Shown piece after piece: positions 47,276 to 58,900 of a stretch of 60,000 nucleotides of DNA (position 1 is its first letter; the number at the start of each line of letters is the position of its first letter). The notes under the pieces were generated by a model. The model had not been told where the DNA came from. It worked only from the letters and a program-made list of their open reading frames with translations, and made no database searches. The stretch comes from Lingula anatina (taxonomy: Eukaryota > Brachiopoda > Lingulata > Lingulida > Lingulidae), in contig NW_019774092.1 of the NCBI RefSeq assembly GCF_001039355.2, positions 80,467-140,466 on the forward strand, written 5' to 3'. The position numbers and the translations under genes were made by a program.

Positions 47276-49858
47276 CGCGTGCGTGTGCGTGTGTGAGTTA
47301 TCATATCGCTCATTCATCTATTAGGCCCCATATAAAGTGTTTTATTCATCAGGTTCTAGGCGAGGCGTTAGACAGATTTGACAGCTGTTACCTTATTCCA
47401 AATCTACTGCTGACTGGCGTCTTGTGCAAGACCAACCTCCGCTCAAACACGGCGTTCAGGGGATTTGGTAGCCCTCAGTCAGTTTTGGTTATGGAGAACA
47501 TAATCGAAGATATCGCTGTTCAACTAAAGATCCCACCACGTATGGTACGTTCAAGAAAAACCTCGAAAAACGCACTATGTATTAAATTGTGTTTGTGCCT
47601 TTACTTTGAAATCACCGAAGGATCATAATTTGACTTTCTTACTTAACCTTTGTTTTTGTCATAAAACCAATTTTGTCCACGATCCAGTATTAGCGCCTGG
47701 CCTTTAATAAATTCATAAATTATGGTAACGGGTATCATGTTATATTCTCCAAATCTGCCAGTAAATGTGAAAACGTAATTATTCAAACGAATAGGCCTAA
47801 TATACTAATATTAAGTACCATTCCCATATTGTTTAGGTCAGAGAAGTGAATATGTACAAGGAAAATGATCTAACACCCAATGGCAATCGCCTGGTGAACT
47901 GTAACATAGGACGTTGCTGGACTGAGGTTATCAAACAAAGTGGATTTCATACGAGTAAAAAAGAAGTAGAAGCGTTTAACAGGTGATATGAAATTAAGAT
48001 AAAGTACTAAGGTACTTGCCTATGTTAGTTTGCAACCCATTAATATCCAAACACTAAATACTAGTTTCTTAAAGTTAGTAAAAACATTGAATGGCGTGAC
48101 AGCAACGATCACCGTTCAAACTCCGACCAGGGCCAAGTTAAATTGAAAAGATTGCACGCTTCAGTGACGAATTCGACGTTATTGTAAACTGGGGCCATTT
48201 GTATTGCTAAAAGTCCGAAAAGTTACCTCTGACCGTTTGTTATCCCCTTGTATGAATCACGGTTTTTAAAGGTGGCATTGGATAACTTCACATGTCGGTC
48301 CCTACTGAGCATAACATAACATAATATAACGTGACTAAATTTATAATTCGGATGTCAAACAAAGGATATATTGACTACATAACTTCAGGTAGTGAGAATA
48401 TTCGCATCTACAGTTTCACGTAACACTTGTGGTCATTTTACTGTCAACAAATTATTGGAAATTTTTTTTCTCGGCTGCCCACTAAGAAAGACAAAGCAGT
48501 AGGCATGTGTTTGTCTGCGTGTAAGTTTGGATGTTCGTGTCGAGCAGCTACATCTAGGACAACCGTTCTTGTCCCGATATAGCTTATACTCTAAATATAC
48601 ACATTGTATCGTTGTTACAAATCTAATGAAACATCACGATTAATTACAAGCACCAAATCTGTTTTAGCAAAAACCGTTGGAAGAAGCGTGGCATCGCCTT
48701 GGTTCCTGCCAAATATCCGATTACTAACTATCCTAATCGTCATCTACAGAACGTAAGTACAGTGTACTTGTATTTGTACAAGTGGGCGGCTTATCATAAT
48801 TATAACAAGTTGCTGATGATGATTCTGTAAAGATAAAACTGTCTTTTTAAAAGAGCGAGATACATGTTTAATAAACAATTAGGCGGTACTTTTCAATTAA
48901 AACATTGCGTCAATTATATCTATGTCGTATAATTATAATCATCACCATTTTTACCGATAGGGGGCTGCACTTGTTCATGTGTACCAAGAGGACGGTTCAG
49001 TTCTGATAACACATGGTGGTGTAGAGATGGGACAAGGATTGCACACTAAGTTGATACAGGTAATGTGATAATTTACATGAAAACTTCATCCAATCTGTCC
49101 GTTCACTTCATAATATTCTGAATTGGTTTTAATGAAAAATTACTAATATAGATCCAAAATTTTAGAAAATACACTCAATGAAAATGGATAAAATCCGTGA
49201 AAAAGAATGGACATTGAGGTAATAGCTGAACATACTCACTACGACAATGTTCAACTATAAAGCAGTTAGTTTTAGCTTCACTATTTATAATAAGGACGAT
49301 GCGTGTTTTAACCCTTTTTTTGTATAATTACAGTTAAATTTTGTACTGCTATATTTCTTCGTGTAATAGGAGATGGACGCAGGGCAAAGAAGTAAACTGA
49401 CGCTCCTTATCAGCCGTAAGATAATAACATATTAAAGAATTTGTTTTTTGCCAGATTGCCAGCCGAGCATTACAGATCCCAGTTCGGAAAATCCATATCA
49501 ACGAGACATCTACCGATACGGTGCCCAATGCCACTGCCACAAATTCCAGTACAAGCACTGATTACTTTGGAATGGCGGTATTGGTAAGTTGAATCTAGGC
49601 GCCGTTGAAGTTGAAATATTTGCAACGGAGAATGCAGCTGAAAGCTAGGCAGCGGGTTATGCAAAAGTACTTTCAGCTTGAAATTGATAGCAATTATTTT
49701 CGTACCTTTTCGATTTATCGTGTTGATTAACCTATTGGAATGAAAAAAAAAACAAACATTTCTGGATGTATACTATTAATATGCCCTCTTCATATCTCCA
49801 GAACGCCTGCAAAACACTAAAAGAACGACTGGCTCCATATGTCAACGAAAAGCCAAGN

Positions 49859-49922
<64 letters not shown>

Positions 49923-52900
49923 TTTGGCTATATATAATAGATATTGTAAACCGCCAACCTGTCTCTAGAGTTCTCCTTTTCCCACCTTTAGTACGTACAT
50001 GATGATGGCCAGGGAAGTAATAAAGGCAGCTTTATTTACCTTTTTGGATGATTATAAAGTTTACAAAAATAATTAAATGGTCGCATTATTTCTGGTATCG
50101 TTAAATGTGGACAGTTTGCGCATGAAATGCTTCCAATTGTTTTAGAACGAATTTGTGTCCGGTTTCAAACAAGCCCAGCGTAGAGAAAATGCAGGAGCCA
50201 TAGTGAATGCTGGGATGAGAGTCCTGTTTGAAGATGGAACCGACGTCATCAAAGAACTATCACTGGCATTTGGTGGCATGTCTGAAACCCCTTCATTGGC
50301 CCTTACAACAGCAAAGAATGTAATTGGAAGGTACAGATAGGTGCATGTAGGGGTCTATACAGATACCATGTATAAATGTACAGTCAATTGGAGAAGAACA
50401 AAGGAGAACACCAAAAAGTTTTAACTCTGTTTTAAACTTTGTTTTAAACTTTGTGCCATTTTATTATGGCGCAGATATCACACGATAATGCATTTTACAG
50501 TAACTCCATTTTAGGAAGTGGGACGAGCAGCTTCCAACAGATGTAAGCCAATGGCTGGCAGAAGATTTTCCAGCACCTCCAGATGGCATTGGAGGTCATG
50601 TGGCGTACAAGAGGACCCTGGCTGAATGTTTCTTTTTAAAATTCTACCTAAAGATACACTCAGAGCAGTGTAGAAATGGGGTACTTTAACTATTTTTATT
50701 ATTGTACATATTTTAAAACTTGCGAGCATACAATGTAATTCACAAACATTGTTGCTAAAGTGTGGATATTTAGACATAATGCAAACTCTTGAAAAAAAGA
50801 GAAAAATAATATCTTATAGAATTCCAATATAAAAGAATGCTAATAATCTGTTCTGATTTCCAGTCTCGTCTGACGTAGTTACCGCATTTCACATACACTT
50901 TGCTTCATTTTGAACTTGTACCAAAATGCTAACTTAGAACAAATACGTCTGCTTATCATGTCTCAAGATACATCTGTCCTAATTTAGAATGGTAAAGTGA
51001 GCAATTCAACTCCCCAGTCGTACGCATCTGCAGCGCTTACTTTGACACGTGGGACAAGTCGTGGCACGCAGGTCTTTGAGGAGGTGCCCCCTGATCAACC
51101 AGAATACGACGCCGTTGGGCGCCCATTGCCACACAAGGCGAGCATGCAGCACGCAACAGGGGAGGCTCAATATTGCGATGATATGCCATTTTTAAACGGT
51201 ACTAAAAGAAACTTATCTTTTTGACAAGTGATAATCAGTATGATTTCATTAGTGTTACAATTCTGTGATACGTTCAAAGACATGTTTTAGTAGTCACAAA
51301 ATAGTCGCTGAAAAGTTAAAATATAAGACCAGACGATAACAACAGCGCAATAATCTCAACCATCCGGGAAAAATATACAACGACGATTAAACTGTGAAAT
51401 TGGACAGCTGTCGTCGAATCAATTCCATTGCCATTAAAAGCACATATGGATTTGATTATATAGGTTCTCAAAACGTGTCTTTCATTATAATACAGGTGAG
51501 CTGTACTTGGCATTAGTGACAAGCACCAGAGCCCACGCCAAGATCCTCTCAATTGACACTAGTGAAGCCCTTGCATTGCCTGGAGTAGAGGTATTCTTTG
51601 GCCACAAGGATGTACCAGGATCTAAGATCAGAACAGAGGAAATATTTGCTTCCGAAGAGGTACCAAAGGCATTGTTTGGTACAACTAAAATGAACCCTAG
51701 AAATTGTGAAAAGTTGTGCATTGGGCAATTGTCTACATAAACCGGTTCTCTCCTATAATTAATTTATACTTTATTGAGCAGTAAGCTATTCCGCGTTCAG
51801 ATCATCAGATTGCTTGAAATCTGTCCTGTATCCTTTCCCTACTTTAAAACATTTATCAATGAACCGTTTTTGCCTTTGCTGTGTGAGGCAACCCCTAGGC
51901 CCATAGGCCTAAACGTCCAAATACTGAGAATACTGAGAATACCTACGGGCACATGTTCTAGAAGACGTCTCATGGCTCAAACCTAGCAACAATTAAATAA
52001 TTTCAATATTAGGATGTCAGATATCTGTACGAAGTATATCTTGAATGTTGTAGTGAGGTGAGTTCGGATAGCACACCTTTACTTTTAATGGCTAAAAATA
52101 TTGAACGTATACGTATGTGGTATTTTAATGGTCAGAATATTTTGTGTGGAAAATATAAAATTTGAAGCTGTTTATGTTAATAACCCTTGATTCATAGTTA
52201 TGAGACGTTGTTATTCTAGGTGACTAGTTATGGTCAGGTGATAGGAGCCATTGTGGCCGACACCAAAACGAATGCACAGAGGGCAGCAAAAGCTGTGAAA
52301 ATTGAGTACCAAGACCTTCCAACAGTGTTGACAATGGAGGTATAAATAAGAAAACAATACACCCGGCATACATATGTTAAAATAAATAACAAATACCAGA
52401 CTTTCTAATCAATTAGAATAACGACCTGTAAGTTAGTTTTCGAGTTCTAAATATGACGGAGTCGTATATGTGACAAAAATATATTTAATCAAAAATACGA
52501 CAAAGTAGGTCATGGTTTCTATGAAAGAAATGGAAGTTATACGATTCAAGTAAAAAAAAATTATTTTTGTAGGAAGCAATTGAAGTAAAGTCATATTACC
52601 CTGTACATGAGAATGTCATCAAAACCGGCGACACGACACATGGCTTTGAGCAGGCTGAGCACATCTTAGAAGGGGAGATCAAAGGAGGGGGACAGGAACA
52701 TTTTTATCTGGAGACGAATGGGGCTAGAGCCGTGCCTAGAGGAGAGGATGGAGAAATTGAGATATTTTGTGGCATACAGGGCCCTTCAGATGCCCAGGTA
52801 ACTAAGATAATTATGCAGTGTATTTTTTGTAATCAGGACAGCTAAACCCATACGTGCCAGTTGTATGCTCTTCATGACGTATGGATTTATTTTCTTTCAC

Positions 52901-55900
52901 CTTCCCTTGTTGTCATCAGGTGTCAAGTTCTATTTTTAAAACAATATAACGTATCCAATATCTACATACAGTATGAATAGAATTGTAAACAGTGCATTTT
53001 TAATATGTTCATAACTTCTCCATGTAAAGATTGTATGAGGTACACACGCACACGTACACACAAACAAACACGTTGTTCTGATTTGATGAGTACGTCGACC
53101 TTCAATTATGCCATTCCTCTTACGTTCCCGAAAGGCTGAGGTTGCTAGAGCTCTTGGCATACCGATGAACAGAGTACTCGTGAGAACTAAACGAATGGGT
53201 AAGAATCACTTTTGACACTGGAAATTAATACAGTCACAATCTCAAGACAAATCTACAATCTCAAGACAAACATTTGTGCTAATACTTCTTTTACTGAGTT
53301 TATATGTAACATGATGGCTGCCATTCTTCGCTCAATTTTTAAAAATTTAGCATTTAAGGCATGCAGTGTTTTTATAGCTTTAGTAAATTTTCAAGTATTT
53401 GTAAATCACCAAGGTTTAGCACGTCTGTTGACAAAATTACTAATTCAATAAAACTGTCTTTAACTTTCTAATTTGTAATTTAAGCACTAGTTTCGTTAAG
53501 AAGAAAAAATTATAATTTGCAACTCTAGCACAAGTTTATATATACCAATTCTCTTATCATTTTTCAACAGGGTATATTTTGGTGATTAAGAGAAAATTGT
53601 GAACGTTTTGGGGATATTTTTTCGTTATTTAAAGATTATTGTATGTCTTTGGATGTGAAAATAATTTTAATATATGTCAGAATTTACACTGACAGCGTAG
53701 TTTGTCTTTGTATGCTTTTAGAATAAAATCGAATAACAATCTAGATATAAAAATACCAATATATAGTTCACCATTGCTTTTGTCTATTTATATGTTAAAA
53801 TATTTCATAATTAATATAATGTATAATAAGTTATTGCGCGCGTCAATATTTGAATTTTTCCATACTATGTTCCTTGTATTGAATGTTTTGCAACCGATTT
53901 CGCAGCGGAAGATTATTTTTTCTTATTACTTGAACGTCTTTTTGTTGAAAAACTCAAAGTTAAAAATATGATTCTATATAGGTGGGGCTTTTGGTGGAAA
54001 GCAACTGTACGATGTTCTTTTGCCAGTCGCCCTTGCTGCACAAATGTAAGTAAACGAACATTTTTTTCAGAAATGAAAATTATCAAACACAAGTCAAAAA
54101 CGTCCTTACCGTTAGCTTACGGCAAGGCCAACCTGGACGTAGGCCTTCATCAGACTGATGTGAGCTGATGTTGACACTCACAGACAGCCAGTTTGTGTAG
54201 CAGCCAGGACCCTCATATAGATGTCAGTTTATGAAAGTTTTTTGGCTTGTGTGTGTTTGATAATTTTCATTTATGATTCAACTACCAAGCTTATGGACAT
54301 TTTTGAACATTTTTTGTTGTGATCAAAACAAAAGCAAATAAGTGTATAACTATGTGCATTTTACGGGACACCATCAGTATTTTACCTCACATACGGTCAG
54401 ACGTTGGGGACTTTAACTTAGGACGAGTGAGGCAATATTGAGGCACATTACTTGGTTTAAGATATGTTTTATACACTAAACCTCTGTGTTGTCGCATCAT
54501 TTGACCACCCACCTATTTCATGAAGGTTATCAAATTGTTTAAGCTTGATTTTCATATCTTTTTCCAATAGTTTTGAAACTTTTGTCAGTTCATGATACAA
54601 ATTAGAGGAATGTGTTTCAAAAGTCTTCAAATGTTGAGTCAAGGTCCCTTGATTTAAGTGATTGAGGTACAAGTACTTCATTACAGTTTGTTACGATACA
54701 TTGAATGGTACATTACGTTTCATCAAGTATGCTTCGCATAATGTTTAGTGGTGAAGCGTCATTGTAGACCAAAGGCTCATTCCCAGTGAAACTATCGGTC
54801 TACGTAGGTAGATCCTCCCCCAGGTGGACTCTCGCTAAATGCAATCAGATTAACGGATTAACATGCCTCATCTTGTTTCCAATGTACTCGCATAATCACC
54901 GGCCTTTCTCCTTTCTACTCAACACCAGGGGGAAGCGTGATAATCTGCTAAGCTGATTGCATTCTAGTCCCCGCGGACTAGAACGATAGTTTCATTTGAG
55001 ATGTGCCCAAAGACAATGGTGACAATGGAATGGTGACAATGTACATCTAAACTCGATGCAATCCACTATCTACACATCAGCTTCAGTGAGAGCGACATGC
55101 CTTATTTCGAACAATACTTTTTTCTACATTTATGGTGCAGAGATGTGCTAATTATTTGTGTAACAGAACAGTACTTTGCTACATCGTTTGATGATTGTTA
55201 TATTCGCAGGTTGAACAGACCGGTGCGTTGTATGCTGGATAGAGATGAAGACATGTTGATAACAGGAGGTAGACACCCTTTCCTCGCAAAATACAAGGTA
55301 TTACTATATTTTAACATTTCAACTGGGACTCTCTCTCAGTCTCTCTCTCTCTCATACATTATTTTCGAGTTCTTCACAGTAATTCTATAGACTTCTGTGG
55401 ATTCTACGACAGTCCTTTTGCACATTTCTGCTACGATAACCCCCTCCGCACACCCTCCCTCCTATTCTCTACATACTACTACACAAACAGAAGTTCTGAC
55501 TTGACAGTGATTTTTCTAAGTGGGCAGGAATGTTGATATAATCAAACACTTTTCATGATTATTATTTGCAATGGTCTTACATCTAAGTTCATTTAATTTG
55601 GGTAGGGTTTGCGGTCTTATGGTGCGGGTGGTTGCGGGGGTTTGGGGTTCTCCAGGGAATTGCCTTAGCTTTTATTATTATTATTATTACCAAGGTTTAT
55701 CTCATTGCTTAGATAGAATATTTTATGAGTAATTTTACTAGTACGTATGTGCATTATATAAAGATTATTTTTTCCTTCACAAATGGTTAGGCAACATAAT
55801 ACCAACTAGAGAAATGGTAATGCACTAACTGTATTGTATCGTCATTAGTATGTCATATTGTACAAGGTCATGACAATCTATGTACCAGTACAGAAATATA

Positions 55901-58900
55901 TTGAATTGAATTGAATTGAATTATTATTATTTTATTTTACTTTTTTTTTAATAGATGCATTATTTTACGATTATTACAGAAATGGAAATTTAATGTTTGT
56001 TTTAGGTTGGAGTGGACAGCAGGGGACGTTTACAAGCCCTAGAAGCCACGCTATATTTAAACGCTGGCAATGTGTGCGATTTATCCCCATACGTAGGTAT
56101 AGTTTAAAGAATACCTCATGTTTTATTGTATAATCGGGGCAGAAACATTGAAATGTGTGTGTTTTTGTGTGTGTGTGCGTGTGTGTGTGAGTTATCATAT
56201 CGCTAATTCATCTATTAGGCCCCATATAAAGTGTTTTATTCGTCAGGTTCTAGGCGAGGCGTTAGACAGATTTGACAGCTGTTACCTTATTCCAAATCTA
56301 CTGCTGACTGGCGTCTTGTGCAAGACCAACCTCCGCTCAAACACGGCGTTCAGGGGATTTGGTAGCCCTCAGTCAGTTTTGGTTATGGAGAACATCATCG
56401 AAGATATCGCTGTTCAACTAAAGATCCCACCACGTATGGTACGTTCAAGAAAAACCTCGAAAATGGCATCATGTATTAAATTGCGTACAGTGTATGTGCC
56501 TTTACTTTGAAATCACCGAAGGATCATAATTTGACTTTGTTACTTAACCTTTGATTTTGTCATAAAACCAATTTTGTCCATGATTCAGTATTAGCTCCTG
56601 GCCTTTAATAAATTAAATCATAGTAACGGGCATGATATTATATTCTCCCAATCTGCCAGTAAATGTGAAAACGTAAGTATTCAAACGAATAATATACTAA
56701 TATTAAGTACCATTTCCCATATTGTCTAGGTCAGAGAAGTGAATATGTACAAGGAAAATGATCTAACACCCATTGGCAATCGCCTGGTTAACTGTAACAT
56801 AGGACGTTGCTGGAATGAGGTTATCAAACAAAGTGGATTTCATACGAGAAAAGAAGAAGTAGAAGCGTTTAACAGGTGATTTGAAATTAAGATAAAGCAC
56901 TAAGGTGCCTGCCTATGTTAGTTTGCTACCCATTAATATCCAAACACTAAATACTAGTTTCTTAAAGTTGGTAAAAACATTGAATGGCGTGACAGCAACG
57001 AACACCATTCAAACTGCGACCCTGGGCAAGTTAAAGTGAAAAGAGTAAACGCTTCAGTGACAAATTTGACGTTATTGTAAAGCTGGGCCATTTGTATTCC
57101 TAAAAGTCCGAAAAGTTACCTCTGACCGTTTGTTAGCCTCTACTATGAATCACGGTTTTTAAAGGTGGCATTGGATAACTTAACGTGTCGGTCCCTACTG
57201 AGCGTAACATAACATAACATAACTAAACGTGACTAAAATTATAATTCGGATGTCAAACAAAGGATATATTGACTACATAACTTCAGGTAGGGAGAGTATT
57301 CGCATCTGCAGTTTCACGCATCACTTGAGATCATTTTACTGTCAAAAAATCATTGGAAAATATTTATTCTGGATTTCCTTGTATGCGCCGGCTGCCTACT
57401 GAGAAAGACAAAGCAGTAGGCATGTGTTTGTCTGCGTGTAAGTTTGGATGTTCGTGTCGAGTAGCTACATGCCATAGGACAACCGTACTTGTCCCGATAT
57501 AGCTTATACTCTAAATATGCACATTGTATCGTTGTTACAAATCTGATGAAACATCACGATTAATTACAAGCACAAAATCTGTTTTAGCAAAAACCGTTGG
57601 AAGAAGCGTGGCATCGCCCTGGTTCCTGCCAAATATCCGATCACTAACTATCCTAATCGTCATCTACAGAACGTAAGTACAGTGTACTTGTATTTGTACA
57701 AGTGGGCGGCTTATCATAATTGTAACAAGTTGCTGATGATGATTCTGTAAAGATAAAACTGCCTTTTTAAAAGAGCGAGATACCTGTATAATAAACAACT
57801 AGGCGGTACTTTTTAATCAAAATATTGCGTCAATTATATCTATGTCGTATAATTATAATCATCACCATTTTTACCGATAGGGGGCTGCACTTGTTCATGT
57901 GTACCAAGAGGACGGTTCAGTTCTGATAACACATGGTGGTGTAGAGATGGGACAAGGACTGCACACTAAGTTGATACAGGTACATGTAGTGTGATAATTT
58001 ACATGAAAACTTCATCCAATCTGTCCGTTCACTTCATAATATTCTGAATTGGTTTTAATGAAAAATTACTAATATAGATCCTAAATTTTAGAAAATACAC
58101 TCAATGAAAATGGACAAAATCCGTGAAAAAGAATGAACATTGAGGTAATAGCTGAACATACTCACTACGACAATGTTCAAATATAAAGCAGTTAGTTTTA
58201 CCGGTTCCCTAGCTTCACTATTTATAATAAGGACGATGCGTGTTTTAACCCTTTTTTGTATAATTCCAGTTTAATTTTGTACTGCTATATTTCTTCATGT
58301 AATAGGAGATGGACGCAGGGCAAATCAGCAAAGAAGTAAACTGACGCTCCCTATCAGCCGTAAGATAATTACATATTAAAGAATTTGTTTTTGCCAGATT
58401 GCCAGCCGAGCATTACAGATCCCAGTTCGGAAAATCCATATCAACGAGACATCTACCGATACGGTGCCCAATGCCACTGCCACAAATTCCAGTACAAGCA
58501 CTGATTACTTTGGAATGGCGGTATTGGTAAGTTGAATCATGGCGCCATTGAAGTTTTGCAACGGAGAATGCAGCTGAAAGCTGGGCAGCTGGTTATGGGA
58601 AATTAATTTCAGCTTGAAATTGATAGCAATTATTATCAGTAGTTTTCGCACCTTTTCGATTTATCGTGTTGATTAACTATTGGAATGAAAAAAACAAACA
58701 TTTCTGGATGTATCCTATGAATATGCCCTCTTCATATCTCCAGAACGCCTGCAAAGCACTAAAAGAACGACTGGCTCCATATGTCAGCGAAAAGCCACGT
58801 GGCACGTGGGAGGATTGGGTAAGCTGTTCAGGCAAACAATGAAAGAGAAATGAAAAACTCAAACATTTTAAAAAATAAAGGTTTCTATATCAAAACTTTC

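Larger units (their letters stand above)
39365..58799. repeat. Duplicated block B / B' (about 10.5 and 8.9 kb)
   Basis: Positions 39365-49857 and 49921-58799 carry exons 12-27 with matching introns. Copy B ends mid-exon at the n at 49858; copy B' runs on into exons 28-30. Copy B is longer mainly because of the 42.2-43.1 kb insertion and gap, the 45.3-45.8 kb retroelement piece and the 517-bp internal repeat. B' has its own extra piece at 55690-55921. Confidence 0.95.

Noticed and set aside
29769-58799. A tandem cluster of three xanthine dehydrogenase-like genes
   Set aside because: Only one exon 1 exists, copies stop mid-exon at single n positions, and one complete gene results from using each exon once. 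Haplotype duplication explains it better, though not beyond doubt.
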